Positions 27,112 to 35,500 of a DNA stretch of 64,000 bases are shown in pieces (positions within the stretch are counted from its first letter, which is position 1; the number at the start of each line of letters is the position of its first letter). The translations under genes and the position numbers were made by a program. The notes beneath the pieces are model-generated. The model saw only the letters and a list, made by a program, of their open reading frames with translations, was not told the origin of the DNA and did no database searches. The stretch comes from Candidatus Methylobacter oryzae (GTDB lineage Bacteria > Pseudomonadota > Gammaproteobacteria > Methylococcales > Methylomonadaceae). The stretch spans positions 1 to 64,000 of the forward strand of contig NZ_RYFG02000108.1 in the NCBI RefSeq assembly GCF_003994235.2. Direction: 5' to 3'.

Positions 27112-27909
27112 TCACGGCGCGTCTTCCAGACCATCAAGCAACTCAATCAAGCGAGTCACGCCCTGAAGCAATATCCCGCCGACACCCAACGCAAACCAAA
27201 CGCCAATCACAAACCCCCAATGAATCGGCGCAGCGAAAAATTCCTCCCTGAACCAGAAAGTATGACCCCATTCATTGAAGCCGACACTGACCAGGATCAT
27301 AAACGGCCCGAATACCGCCAGCGTCAACGGCAGCGAAATACCCTTCGCATACAGCGGCAAGCGGGTGCGGGCATAAACCCAGGCGCTTCCGCCTAAGATG
27401 ACGTACAGCGGAAAATTGAAATAAAACTCGATAATATGATTGGCCGTAAACGGCGTGTCGCGAATCGCCACCTGATGCCAGGAATTATCCTGTTCGGCAA
27501 AATAACTGCCGGCCCAGTAGACCGCAAAGGTGTAAACGCTAATCCACATGGTCAACGTGAAATAGCGGCGAATTTCCTCTTTAGGGGCGATCGAATCCAG
27601 GTTGCGATCCCGTGAAAGCCATAAATAGCCCCATAAACCCGTCGTAAATAGCGTAATAATTACCAGCTCGATATAAAACAAACGCATCCAGTATTGCTCG
27701 AAGGCGGGTTCATAGGAATCCAGTCCGGCGGAAACGGCAAACTCGCCTTGATACAAACGTAAGCCAATGTAGATCACAGTGAGCATGCCGAAAGCTTTTA
27801 GGTAAGTGGGCAAATCTTTTAAATACCAGGGCGCGTTCTCCAGTTTTTCAAGCGGGGCTTTTAATTGCCCAGGCAGCGCGGCCTTTAATTGTTCGGATGA
27901 TAGTGCCAT
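27112..27909 (-). CDS. pxmC: copper membrane monooxygenase subunit C (PxmC)
   Basis: A 265-residue polytopic membrane subunit of the Amo/Pmo family. The copper ligands of PmoC are conserved as Asp141, His145 and His158 (D-NSW-H, then thirteen residues to ANH), matching Asp156/His160/His173 of Methylococcus capsulatus. Flanking segments WHQVAIRDTPFT and HIIEFYFNFPLYV are diagnostic. In this operon C comes last, after A and B, which is the pxmABC order and not pmoCAB. It should form part of the A3B3C3 trimer in the inner or intracytoplasmic membrane. The physiological substrate of Pxm is not settled; methane under oxygen limitation has been proposed. Confidence 0.93.
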   Translation of the reverse strand: MALSSEQLKAALPGQLKAPLEKLENAPWYLKDLPTYLKAFGMLTVIYIGLRLYQGEFAVSAGLDSYEPAFEQYWMRLFYIELVIITLFTTGLWGYLWLSRDRNLDSIAPKEEIRRYFTLTMWISVYTFAVYWAGSYFAEQDNSWHQVAIRDTPFTANHIIEFYFNFPLYVILGGSAWVYARTRLPLYAKGISLPLTLAVFGPFMILVSVGFNEWGHTFWFREEFFAAPIHWGFVIGVWFALGVGGILLQGVTRLIELLDGLEDAP

Positions 27910-27927
27910 GATGTTCTCCTGATGAGG

Positions 27928-29166
27928 TTAATTGAATTTTGGAATGACGGCGGCGGTAATGCTCGATATATAGCGTTTGCCTGTAAGATCGTAGAGAAAC
28001 AGCAGGCCGCCGATTCGGCTATCCGCATCGCGAATCAAACCGTCCAGTTTTTCGGATTCCCATAAGCCGTCTTTGACAACCATCGTCAGGGTGCGCTGCT
28101 CGCCCGGTTTGATCGCGTCGTTATTATCCAAACTCATGCCTTCCTCGGAAACGCTCGAACTATCCGAAAGATCTTGATGCGCTACCGGCAACTCTTTGTT
28201 CAAAAAATACGCGTTGGCTGTCGAAAATTCGCCGATATGAAGAGGAGCATTGCTTTGGTTATCGATTTTCAAGTCAAACCTCATCGCCCGTTCCGCTACG
28301 CGGTATTCGGCTTTTAACGTATCGACATTGACGATACCGGCATTAACCTTAGCAGGGAGCGGTAAAATCTGGTCTAAAGACGCTTGTAGAGGAATCGTGT
28401 TGGGAAGGTTATTATTCGCCATCGCATTAAAGGCCAATACCATGACCGGTACGGCGACCATCGCCGATTTGGCTATCAGCTTATCTTGCGGCGTGATCAA
28501 CTCATCTTCCATACCGGCTTCCAGCATGCGATAACGGGGTATAAACAAGGGTCTGCGCACCCACCATAATAGCCAGGCTGTTGCCAATATGCCCCAGAAC
28601 GCATGCCACCAAACCCCGTTGGTAAAACCATAGCTCTCCATATCGATGACTTCGCCGTTTATGATTTTGGCCGGATTGGTAAAGTCCGACGGATCGCCGG
28701 CTATATCAAGCCACACGCCAGGCCCCATCACTTGTCCGGCATCCTTCAAGTTAAAGAATGGATGGATATGATAGCGGCCGGGCAAACGCCCCTTCAGCAC
28801 GACCTTGAAATCGTAATCGCCGCCCGGTTCCAAAGCCACTGAATTAGTCCAGGGTTTGCCGTTCAGGTAACGTTCGGTCCTGATTAACACCGGCCCCGGT
28901 GTCGATATGTTTAAAAATGAGGCTTCCGGTTTCGGTACGCCGATAGGCCAATCCTCGGCGACATGAAATTTACCGCTGACACTGATTTCTTCATTGACGT
29001 TGAAAGCTTGTTTCGACCAATGCACGTCATACCATTGGATGGTGCGCATTCTGATGAAAGGCTCCAAGGCTTTCTCACCATGGGCCATGGCAGTCCGGAC
29101 ATCCATCAAGTACACGGAAAAAACAAGGCAGAACGACATTAAGGTTTTGGCTAAGATCATTTTCAT
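27928..29166 (-). CDS. pxmB: copper membrane monooxygenase subunit B (PxmB)
   Basis: A 412-residue subunit with a signal peptide cut before His29, an N-terminal cupredoxin, two membrane helices (around WHAFWGILATAWLLWW and MVAVPVMVLAFNAMA), and a second cupredoxin. The CuB ligands are His29, His133 and His135 (GRYHIHP), equal to His33/137/139 of M. capsulatus PmoB. The nearby bis-His residue equivalent to His48 is Gln here (RTIQWYD), a position known to vary among pMMOs; His68 is kept. A strong GGGAGGG ribosome site precedes the start. It lies between pxmA and pxmC. Confidence 0.95.
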   Translation of the reverse strand: MKMILAKTLMSFCLVFSVYLMDVRTAMAHGEKALEPFIRMRTIQWYDVHWSKQAFNVNEEISVSGKFHVAEDWPIGVPKPEASFLNISTPGPVLIRTERYLNGKPWTNSVALEPGGDYDFKVVLKGRLPGRYHIHPFFNLKDAGQVMGPGVWLDIAGDPSDFTNPAKIINGEVIDMESYGFTNGVWWHAFWGILATAWLLWWVRRPLFIPRYRMLEAGMEDELITPQDKLIAKSAMVAVPVMVLAFNAMANNNLPNTIPLQASLDQILPLPAKVNAGIVNVDTLKAEYRVAERAMRFDLKIDNQSNAPLHIGEFSTANAYFLNKELPVAHQDLSDSSSVSEEGMSLDNNDAIKPGEQRTLTMVVKDGLWESEKLDGLIRDADSRIGGLLFLYDLTGKRYISSITAAVIPKFN

Positions 29167-29177
29167 AAACCCTCCCT

Positions 29178-29930
29178 TTAGATTTTGTTAAGGTAACGAG
29201 TTGTCGAGAACCACTTGCCGATATACCACCATAAGGTGTACATTAGCGTGCATAACAGCGCCGAACAAAATGCCGACAGCGGCGTCGCATATTGGCCGTA
29301 GGTTCGCAAAGTGCCTCGTTCGATGATGCGTAAATATTCCGGCATGCCGGTGCGGATGTATTGGAAACCGAACAGATCGGCGACGGTCACTTGCCCGTTA
29401 CCCTGCTCAACAGGCACATGGAACATGCCGAAGATGGGCCAGTTGCTGGGGTAAAACAGCAACGCAAACGCTGCACCGCCAAAAATGGCCGTTACCGTCA
29501 GGCTATTGCTCAGCATCAGGATAAAGTCCAGAACCAATGCGCCCGGCAACATCGTGGCCGGTAAAACCATGTTGATCGGAAAAAAGTTCCAATAATGATA
29601 AGCGAAGATGCGGGTAACCCAAGTACCTATCAATAACGCTGCAACGCACAACGTAGCGCCCATCGGCAGACGAAATTTATTCCACATGACATACTGAACA
29701 GCAGCCGGAAAAGTGATCCCCATCAACGGTGTCACCAACGGCCAGTATTGTCTGTCCTTCCAGTCCACCCAGAAATCCCAGTCGCCGACAGTCAGCGCAA
29801 AATGAAGATGAAAGGCTCCGATAAACAGGAAAAGAGCCAATACCAGGATCAGGTAATCGTAAGCGCGGCTAATCCGCGCCTTTTCTCCGGTATACGGCCG
29901 AAAAGACCGGTTTGAAATAGTTGCTGACAT
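29178..29930 (-). CDS. pxmA: copper membrane monooxygenase subunit A (PxmA)
   Basis: A 250-residue membrane subunit beginning MSATISNRSFRPYTGEKARI, with AGGAG nine bases upstream of ATG 29930. The stretch HFALTVGDWDFWVDWKDRQY is the classic PmoA/AmoA signature targeted by pmoA primers. PEYLRIIERGTLRTYGQYAT is the conserved C-terminal loop. It is the first gene of the operon, with pxmB and pxmC following, as in the pxmABC cluster of Methylomonas, Methylobacter and relatives. A LysR-type gene is transcribed divergently and is the likely regulator. Confidence 0.95.
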   Translation of the reverse strand: MSATISNRSFRPYTGEKARISRAYDYLILVLALFLFIGAFHLHFALTVGDWDFWVDWKDRQYWPLVTPLMGITFPAAVQYVMWNKFRLPMGATLCVAALLIGTWVTRIFAYHYWNFFPINMVLPATMLPGALVLDFILMLSNSLTVTAIFGGAAFALLFYPSNWPIFGMFHVPVEQGNGQVTVADLFGFQYIRTGMPEYLRIIERGTLRTYGQYATPLSAFCSALLCTLMYTLWWYIGKWFSTTRYLNKI

Positions 29931-30035
29931 AATTGTTTCTCCTATCAATAGCAATAGATAAGGCTGGCTCGCCTATCCAAAAAGTCAGCGTGTTGTAAAT
30001 TTTGTCGACCAACCATTGAGGGGGAACTGGACCGG

Positions 30036-30059
30036 CTCAAGCTAAACAACACGCTTGAG
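30036..30059. promoter_or_regulatory. inverted repeat in pxmA-lysR spacer
   Basis: CTCAAGC and GCTTGAG form a perfect 7-base inverted repeat with a 10-base spacer, 106-129 bases upstream of the pxmA start. It could be an operator for the divergent regulator or another factor. Function is inferred only from position. Confidence 0.35.
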
Positions 30060-30105
30060 TGATACAGTAAGTTGAAAACAGAGCCGTGTTAAATGTATAA
30101 ATTTC

Positions 30106-30124
30106 ATTGCATCATCGACACAAT
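30106..30124. promoter_or_regulatory. candidate LysR box (ATTG-N11-CAAT)
   Basis: ATTG, eleven bases, then CAAT contains the T-N11-A core of LysR-type operators with extended dyad symmetry. It lies 69-87 bases upstream of the lysR start and about 175 bases upstream of pxmA. This is a usual position for autoregulation and divergent activation. Confidence 0.4.
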
Positions 30125-30192
30125 TCATGGCCGGCGCAGACTGCGTTTTTGTTATGCTAATCGTTGTCAAACCAACTCTGAAAGATCTCCGA

Positions 30193-31116
30193 ATGTCTAA
30201 TTTAAGAACTTTTGACCTGAATTTATTGGTGGCTTTCGACGTACTAATGCAGGAGTTGAACGTGACCCGCGCTGCGGAACACATGTTCATTACGCAATCG
30301 GCGATGAGCCATATTTTGCAAAGGCTGCGGCAACAATTGGACGATCCTCTGCTGGTTAAAACGCCGACAGGAATGAAGCCGACCGAAAGAGCGCTGGCCT
30401 TGATCGAACCGGTCAGAAGCTTATTAACTGAGGTGGAGCAACTGATCCAGCCGCCATTGGAATTCGAAGCAGGAACCAGCCAACGGCGATTCGTACTTGC
30501 GGCCACGGATTACATGGAACTGCTGTTAATGCCGGCGTTATCGGGATTGATCGATCAAATTGCCCCCGGCGTTGATCTTCACGTTAAACGCACCGAATCG
30601 TCGTTTCCGGTCGCACAGTTGGAAAACGGCAGCCTCGATGTCGTGCTCGGTTTTGAATCGGTGTTAAAGCCGCCCGCTCATTTACACTGCGAGCATTTAT
30701 TCAACGACCAAATGGCCTGCGTGGTCAGGCAGGATCATCCGCTGCTAACACAACCGCCGTCGTTGGAAGAGTACCTGGCCGCGTCCCACATGTTGATTTC
30801 CAGGACCGGCAGCAATGTCGGCTTAATCGATCAAAAATTGGCGGAACTAGGCTTGGAGCGGCGCATCAAATTAATCGTCCCGCACTTTCTTTCCGCACCG
30901 CTGATCGTTGCCGAAACCGATATGATCTTGTCGCTGCCTTACCGGATTGCCGAGCAGTTTAAAAAATTTGCGCCGCTGGAAATTTTTCCGGTGCCTGTTG
31001 AACTTCCCAGTTACGAGCTAGTGATGATTTGGCATCCGTTACAGGATAAAGATCCGGCCCATCTTTGGCTGCGTGACAAAATCGTAGAGATAGGCCGGAA
31101 CATGAATGGCTCATGA
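30193..31116 (+). CDS. LysR-family regulator divergent from pxmABC
   Basis: A 307-residue LysR-type protein. The N-terminal helix-turn-helix reads LRTFDLNLLVAFDVLMQELN and then VTRAAEHMFITQSAMSHILQ, a style shared with NodD/SyrM-like members. An effector-binding domain follows, with FVLAATDYMELLLMPAL. ATG 30193 starts exactly at the family N terminus; an in-frame ATG 22 codons upstream is not favoured. It is transcribed away from pxmA across a spacer that holds two inverted repeats. It probably controls pxmABC; its co-inducer is unknown. Confidence 0.9.
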   Translation: MSNLRTFDLNLLVAFDVLMQELNVTRAAEHMFITQSAMSHILQRLRQQLDDPLLVKTPTGMKPTERALALIEPVRSLLTEVEQLIQPPLEFEAGTSQRRFVLAATDYMELLLMPALSGLIDQIAPGVDLHVKRTESSFPVAQLENGSLDVVLGFESVLKPPAHLHCEHLFNDQMACVVRQDHPLLTQPPSLEEYLAASHMLISRTGSNVGLIDQKLAELGLERRIKLIVPHFLSAPLIVAETDMILSLPYRIAEQFKKFAPLEIFPVPVELPSYELVMIWHPLQDKDPAHLWLRDKIVEIGRNMNGS

Positions 31117-31120
31117 GTTT

Positions 31121-31232
31121 TAAAGCTGAGTTGAGCGGCTGGCCCGCTCAAACGAAACTTATGGCCTTTGGCTATAAAGCTGAGTTGAGCAGCTTGTCCG
31201 CTCAAACGAAACTTATGCCCTATGGGTATAAA
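31121..31232. repeat. tandem 54-bp two-hairpin repeat (locus B)
   Basis: Two units in the same orientation as locus A begin at 31121 and 31175 (TAAAGCTGAGTTGAGC). The first has slightly decayed hairpins (CGGCTGGCCCG; ATGGCC...GGCTAT). They start a few bases after the LysR stop codon and could serve as a 3' message-end structure. Confidence 0.88.
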
Positions 31233-31248
31233 GAACTAATATTAGGCA

Positions 31249-31354
31249 TTGTCCACGAAATACACGAAAAAATATTAGTCGTCAGTTTCTAGCCGGCAGT
31301 GTCATATCCGGCATTTCGAGGTGGTTTCACTCTTTTCGTGTCCCTCGTGGCGAA
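31249..31354. repeat. diverged CACGAA-type inverted repeat
   Basis: Outer arms at 31249-31270 and 31333-31354 match at about 17 of 22 positions as inverted repeats and share the CCACGAA/ACACGAA words of the element at 6421-6486. The ~60-base interior contains its own GCCGG...CCGGC hairpin. It looks like an old, expanded copy of that dispersed element. Confidence 0.6.
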
Positions 31355-31386
31355 TAAAAAATTTGTGATTAAAGAGAAAATGTTGA

Positions 31387-32487
31387 TTATCGTCCCGGCA
31401 ATCCGCCAGCCAAGGCTTTTATCTGTAACAAATAATACGGCGGTTTCGATGCCGATACGCCGCCGTTCAGCATTGCCGACCGATGCAGTCGATTGACCAC
31501 CGCAAACAATTGCCCATCAGGTCCGAAGCTGAACGAATCCACCCATGACAAGCGCGGACACTGTGCCAGCCGTTGGTATTTTTTATCGGCCGAAATCACG
31601 CCAATCGCATTGGCCGCCAGCTCGCCCAAATAGATATTGTTATCCTTGTCGATGGTGATGCCGTCCGAAATCGGTTTATCGCTGTAGCGTTCAACGCGGT
31701 CTGCCAACATTTTCGCATCCAGGTTTTCGTTGACCAGATCGTCCGCTTTTATCCGGTATAAACTCAGTCCATGCATCGGACCGAAATAAACCCATTCGTT
31801 GTTCATGTCTTCCGTAATCGGATTGACTCCAATATGAGGCCGAAGCAATTTCCCGGCTTTATCTTTCACTTGGACCGGTACATTATCGATGACCAAATCG
31901 ACCGGCTCAGGAATAACGCTGTGATGGGCTTCAAGCACGCGTCTTGCCGTTCCTGTGCTTAGGTTGACGACAATCAGCGCGGCATTGGCGCCACCGGCCG
32001 GGTCGCTGATAAAAATATGCCGGTGTTTGGTGTCGATTGCAAAATCGTTAACAAAAGCATCCTTCGGCGCTATCGGTGCCGGCAAATGGATGACCTGATG
32101 CAGCTTATTGCTGCGAGTGTCCCAACCGACCAGCTTAGGGGTGACGCCGTTACGCATGCCGTTATCCAGCATCCAGACAATGCCATCGGCATCCGATCGA
32201 ATGCCGAGCACGGAATCCAGTTTCAGGTTCGATATTGAATCCGAATCCGACAGTTCTTTATTAGGAAACGGCATCAATGCATTATCTTTATATTCAACCA
32301 CTACATATTTAGGCTGATAAAACTGATGCATGCTGATGATGATACGGCCGTTATCGGTAACGGTGACATTACCCGGACCGGCATCAAGGTTGGCGATGAT
32401 GTTGAATTTTGACTCGGGGCTTGCTGCCGCTTCGGCTTCAAATGCGCACAGCAATAAAAGTGCTGTGACTTTAACGAGGGTGTTCAT
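31387..32487 (-). CDS. major royal jelly protein (MRJP/yellow)-family secreted protein
   Basis: A 366-residue exported protein. The signal peptide is NTLVKVTALLLLCAFEAEAAA, cleaved near residue 22. The beta-propeller body contains LDSVLGIRSDADGIVWMLDNGMR, FVNDFAIDTKHRHIFISDP and GVNPITEDMNNEWVYFGPMHG, characteristic of bacterial members of the MRJP family. Their substrates are unknown; some are annotated as SMP-30-like. ATG 32487 is chosen because the signal peptide starts there. It ends near the pxm regulator but is probably a separate unit with its own upstream promoter. Confidence 0.82.
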   Translation of the reverse strand: MNTLVKVTALLLLCAFEAEAAASPESKFNIIANLDAGPGNVTVTDNGRIIISMHQFYQPKYVVVEYKDNALMPFPNKELSDSDSISNLKLDSVLGIRSDADGIVWMLDNGMRNGVTPKLVGWDTRSNKLHQVIHLPAPIAPKDAFVNDFAIDTKHRHIFISDPAGGANAALIVVNLSTGTARRVLEAHHSVIPEPVDLVIDNVPVQVKDKAGKLLRPHIGVNPITEDMNNEWVYFGPMHGLSLYRIKADDLVNENLDAKMLADRVERYSDKPISDGITIDKDNNIYLGELAANAIGVISADKKYQRLAQCPRLSWVDSFSFGPDGQLFAVVNRLHRSAMLNGGVSASKPPYYLLQIKALAGGLPGR

Positions 32488-32903
32488 AAATAACTCCAAT
32501 TGAACAAGATTCATTGAAAACATTACTCTGCCGGGTTAAGTCTGTTAAATGATCTTTATTCATGGCGGTATTTATAAATTTTGTGAGGTTGGAGACGAGA
32601 GTGGATATTTAAATAAAATTAGGCTTAGCATATTGCCGAACTTCATTTGGCCATATTCATCGCCATAAAGCAGCCAGTCGCGACCGGCAGAAAATGGCCG
32701 AATTCTGGCATTCAAAACCTGGCTGGGGTCGTATCGGAACAAGTGGCTGTTTGCCGCTTGAAATCAGTGGTGGACTTCATCGGAATACACAACGGTTAAG
32801 CGGACAGTTTTAATAAGCTCCTGTTCATCATATTGTAATAAAAGTGATTTATCGTTAGTTATGCCCAGAGGGCATAAGTTTAATACCTATCAGTTTATTC
32901 AAT

Positions 32904-32936
32904 ACGTCATTCCGGCAGTTTATGCCGGTATGACGT
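32904..32936. repeat. imperfect palindrome
   Basis: ACGTCATTCCGGCA and its near complement ending ATGACGT flank a short loop, GTTTA. It forms a strong stand-alone hairpin without a T-run and is most likely an extragenic palindromic repeat. Confidence 0.7.
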
Positions 32937-32965
32937 GCTATTTAAGCAAAGTGATAGGTGAAGGG

Positions 32966-33062
32966 ACATAAGTTTTGTTTGAGTAGGCAAGCTGCTCAAC
33001 TCAGCTTTATACCCAAAGGGCATAAGTTTCGTTGAGCAGACAAGCTGCTCAACTCAGCTTTA
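32966..33062. repeat. 54-bp two-hairpin repeat, reverse orientation (locus C)
   Basis: Two units in the opposite orientation to loci A and B (…GCTGCTCAACTCAGCTTTA…), ending 23 bases before the SiaA-like ATG. A partial hairpin, ATGCCC...GGGCAT, at 32861-32875 may be an outlying half-unit. The array lies in the presumed 5' leader of the SiaA-like gene and could affect its transcription or translation. Confidence 0.85.
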
Positions 33063-33085
33063 ATTTTCAGCGCAAAGGCAAATTA

Positions 33086-34366
33086 ATGTTAGATCAATCT
33101 TTGTTAAACCAATCGAGAGCAGGCCTGTCCGAAATTGAGGCGGAGTATATTGCCAGCAGTCTTCTAAGAATTTGTCCCCCTGTGTCGCCTCAGCAAACTA
33201 ACTTGGAAGTTACCAATCTGCTGAATGAGCATCCCGACCTGATTTCAGTTGCCGTGATAGAAGATAACAAGCCGATTGGCTTGATCACCCGTAATATTTT
33301 CATGGAAGGTTTGGCGAAACCTTTTCACCATGATTTATTCGACCGCAAAAGCTGCATTGCTTTCATGGACAAAGATCCGCTTATTGTTGACAACAATATG
33401 AGTATTCAAGAACTCAGCTTTAAAGTGTTGGGTTCCGGCCGGAAAACGCTGAACGACGGATTTATTATCATCGATGAAAATGGCGATTACCTAGGGCTGG
33501 GCAGCGGCGAAGATTTGGTTAAAGTCGTATCTTTTTTACAAGCGGAAAAAAACCGGCTCGTTACCGAAAGCATTAATTACGCAAGCGTCATCCAAAAGTC
33601 TTTCCTGCGTTCGTCAAGAGAAGACATGAGTGCGGTATTGCAGGACTATTTCATGCATTGGGAGCCGCGCGATAAAGTGGGCGGCGATTATTATTTCTGC
33701 AAGAAATTCGACGACGGATTTTTTCTCGCATTAATCGATTGTACCGGCCATGGCGTTCCCGGCGCATTTATGACATTGATCATGGCCTCGTTTCTCGACC
33801 ATATCCTGGTCGAAGATAATCGTCACGATCCTGCCGGTGCGCTAGCGATAATGAATAAAAAGGTCAAATTGGCGCTTGGTCAAATAAGTCAGCCGGCTGC
33901 CGAGGGTTTTGATAGCGACAGGTTTTCCGCAAAGCGGAACGGTCAATCCGACGATGGCATGGACACGGCTTTCTGCTGGGTTAATACGCAAAACAACACA
34001 CTGACTTATGCGGGCGCTAAAACTCCATTGTTTTATATAGACAGCACATCATCGAACATGCAGTTAATGGAGCCCGATCGCAAAGGGGTAGGGTATGTTG
34101 ATACGCCGATGGATTACGAATGGACAAACCAGGAACTTTTGTTGGACAAGGGGATGTGCATTTATCTGACTACCGACGGTCTTGTCGATCAGATTGGCGG
34201 ACCAAAGAAAATCGCTTTTGGTAAAAAACGCTTCTCGGCCTTGCTTCAGGACAATTACCTCAAGCCCATGCAGGAGCAGGAGGTCATTGTCATGCAAGCT
34301 TATTACGACTATCAGGGCAAGCAGAAGCGGCGCGACGACGTCTGCCTGATGGGATTCAGATATTAA
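33086..34366 (+). CDS. CBS-domain PP2C (SpoIIE-type) phosphatase, SiaA-like
   Basis: A 426-residue soluble protein. Residues ~35-150 resemble a CBS-type sensor (VAVIEDNKPIGLITR, GFIIIDENGDYLGLGSG). A PP2C phosphatase of the SpoIIE class follows, with metal-binding GGDYY (199-203), DCTGHGVPG (218-226) and YLTTDGLVDQIGG. The canonical Pseudomonas SiaA has a membrane-bound sensor with HAMP instead. A longer reading from 33032 runs into the upstream repeat, so ATG 33086 is used. Followed by SiaB- and SiaC-like genes, it should dephosphorylate the SiaC-like protein, probably in response to an adenine nucleotide bound by the CBS part (inference). Confidence 0.87.
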   Translation: MLDQSLLNQSRAGLSEIEAEYIASSLLRICPPVSPQQTNLEVTNLLNEHPDLISVAVIEDNKPIGLITRNIFMEGLAKPFHHDLFDRKSCIAFMDKDPLIVDNNMSIQELSFKVLGSGRKTLNDGFIIIDENGDYLGLGSGEDLVKVVSFLQAEKNRLVTESINYASVIQKSFLRSSREDMSAVLQDYFMHWEPRDKVGGDYYFCKKFDDGFFLALIDCTGHGVPGAFMTLIMASFLDHILVEDNRHDPAGALAIMNKKVKLALGQISQPAAEGFDSDRFSAKRNGQSDDGMDTAFCWVNTQNNTLTYAGAKTPLFYIDSTSSNMQLMEPDRKGVGYVDTPMDYEWTNQELLLDKGMCIYLTTDGLVDQIGGPKKIAFGKKRFSALLQDNYLKPMQEQEVIVMQAYYDYQGKQKRRDDVCLMGFRY

Positions 34367-34382
34367 TTAACCGGAAAATTTT

Positions 34383-34937
34383 ATGCTTATCGATCTGTTT
34401 ACCGTATTCCGCGAAGAAGCCGATGCTAACGGTATTGTTTTTTATTACAGCGGCATCCTTTCGCAGAATGTTATCACCACCATGAGTGACTCGTTAAAAC
34501 AAAAACTGCAAATTCAGGATGAAAAGGGAGCCAGGTCCCGCAAGTTATTCTCAACATTCATAGAAATGATACAAAATGCGCTGCATTACTCGCCCCGTGC
34601 GCCTGGTTCCGATGATACCAAGGAAGGCTCGATTATTGTCGGAAAGAAAGACGATAAATATTTTGTTATCTGTGCGAATTTTATTCAAAAACAGCATGAA
34701 GCACGTATACGCGAGAAGATTGATCCTATTCTGGAAATGAGCGCCGACGAAATCAGGCAAGCTTACCGTACGCAATTAAAAAATGATCGGCACAGCAGCG
34801 ACACAATCAGCAAAGGTGCGGGTCTTGGATTCTTAACATTGGCAAGAGATTCAGTCGAACCTATCCAATACGCCATTAGAGAGGCGGTAGGTTTTGAAAA
34901 TGAATTGTCTTGTTTTTATCTCAAAGCGACTATCTGA
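34383..34937 (+). CDS. siaB: SiaB-family protein kinase (DUF6272)
   Basis: A 184-residue GHKL-fold protein. The N-box-like segment FIEMIQNALHYSP and the G-box-like KGAGLGFLTLAR near the end indicate ATP binding. YYSGILSQNVITTMSDSLK is the family N terminus. SiaB kinases phosphorylate SiaC in the SiaABCD partner switch controlling aggregation and biofilm formation. It follows the phosphatase gene by 16 bases and precedes siaC by 9 bases, one operon. Confidence 0.88.
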   Translation: MLIDLFTVFREEADANGIVFYYSGILSQNVITTMSDSLKQKLQIQDEKGARSRKLFSTFIEMIQNALHYSPRAPGSDDTKEGSIIVGKKDDKYFVICANFIQKQHEARIREKIDPILEMSADEIRQAYRTQLKNDRHSSDTISKGAGLGFLTLARDSVEPIQYAIREAVGFENELSCFYLKATI

Positions 34938-34946
34938 GGAGCTATC

Positions 34947-35333
34947 ATGACTGACATATATATCCCGGCGACTTCCGATACACCGGAAATCAATTTTAAA
35001 TTTTCAAGCAATACGCTGAGCATGTCCGGCGAAGCTTATCCTGAAAATGGCGTCGAATTTTTCCGGCCTATTCTTCGGCAACTGCAAAGCCATTTAAAAT
35101 CATTGAACGGCGATGCTGTTGAATTTAATTTCAAACTTACGTATTTCAACAGTGTCAGTACAAAAGTCTTTTACAGCATGTTTGAATTATTGAACGAATA
35201 TGCCAAAGCTCATCCAAACAGTGTTTTGTTGAATTGGCATCACGATGAAGACGATGACACGATTTTGGAATTGGGTCAGGATGTTCAGGAAGACTTTACC
35301 TGGATTGATTTTAATGCGGTAGTCTTGGCATAG
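34947..35333 (+). CDS. siaC: SiaC-family regulatory phosphoprotein (DUF1987)
   Basis: A 128-residue protein with the DUF1987 fold. SGEAYPENGVEFFRPIL is followed by the phosphorylation-loop motif LTYFNSVSTK at 64-73. Ser69, Ser71 or Thr72 would take the place of the phosphorylated Thr68 of Pseudomonas SiaC. Unphosphorylated SiaC activates the diguanylate cyclase SiaD there. No GGDEF gene is adjacent here, so its target lies elsewhere or is different. A strong terminator follows. Confidence 0.88.
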   Translation: MTDIYIPATSDTPEINFKFSSNTLSMSGEAYPENGVEFFRPILRQLQSHLKSLNGDAVEFNFKLTYFNSVSTKVFYSMFELLNEYAKAHPNSVLLNWHHDEDDDTILELGQDVQEDFTWIDFNAVVLA

Positions 35334-35450
35334 TCATGTTTTCAAGCTGAATAGCTAACGAATCTATGAGCAATGCCAGTCATTGAACAGGTTTGCCGAC
35401 AGGCAATCCTGTTTATGGTTCCCTAAAGAGCGGTGTTTCTGTGATATAAA

Positions 35451-35476
35451 AAAGGGAAGCTGTCAGGCTTCCCTTT
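35451..35476. terminator. bidirectional terminator between siaC and a convergent gene
   Basis: AAAGGGAAGC and GCTTCCCTTT form a 10-base perfect stem with a small loop, flanked by A-rich and T-containing sequence. It serves the siaBC transcript on the plus strand and the convergent membrane-protein gene on the minus strand. Confidence 0.85.
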
Positions 35477-35500
35477 ATAGTGCATTCAGCGGTTCGATCA

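Larger units (their letters stand above)
32488..33085. other. gene-free region with repeats
   Basis: About 600 bases between the MRJP gene (minus) and the SiaA-like gene (plus). It holds a degenerate GC-richer segment (32640-32720) resembling words near 25270-25330, a palindrome at 32904-32936, and the reverse-oriented 54-bp repeat array just before the SiaA-like start. No gene is supported. Confidence 0.6.

Noticed and set aside
27112-29930. Canonical pmoCAB or ammonia monooxygenase operon
   Set aside because: Gene order is A-B-C and the subunit sequences are divergent, which matches pxmABC.
33032-33085. N-terminal extension of the SiaA-like protein
   Set aside because: These 18 codons are translated from the reverse-oriented dispersed repeat; the conserved protein begins at ATG 33086.
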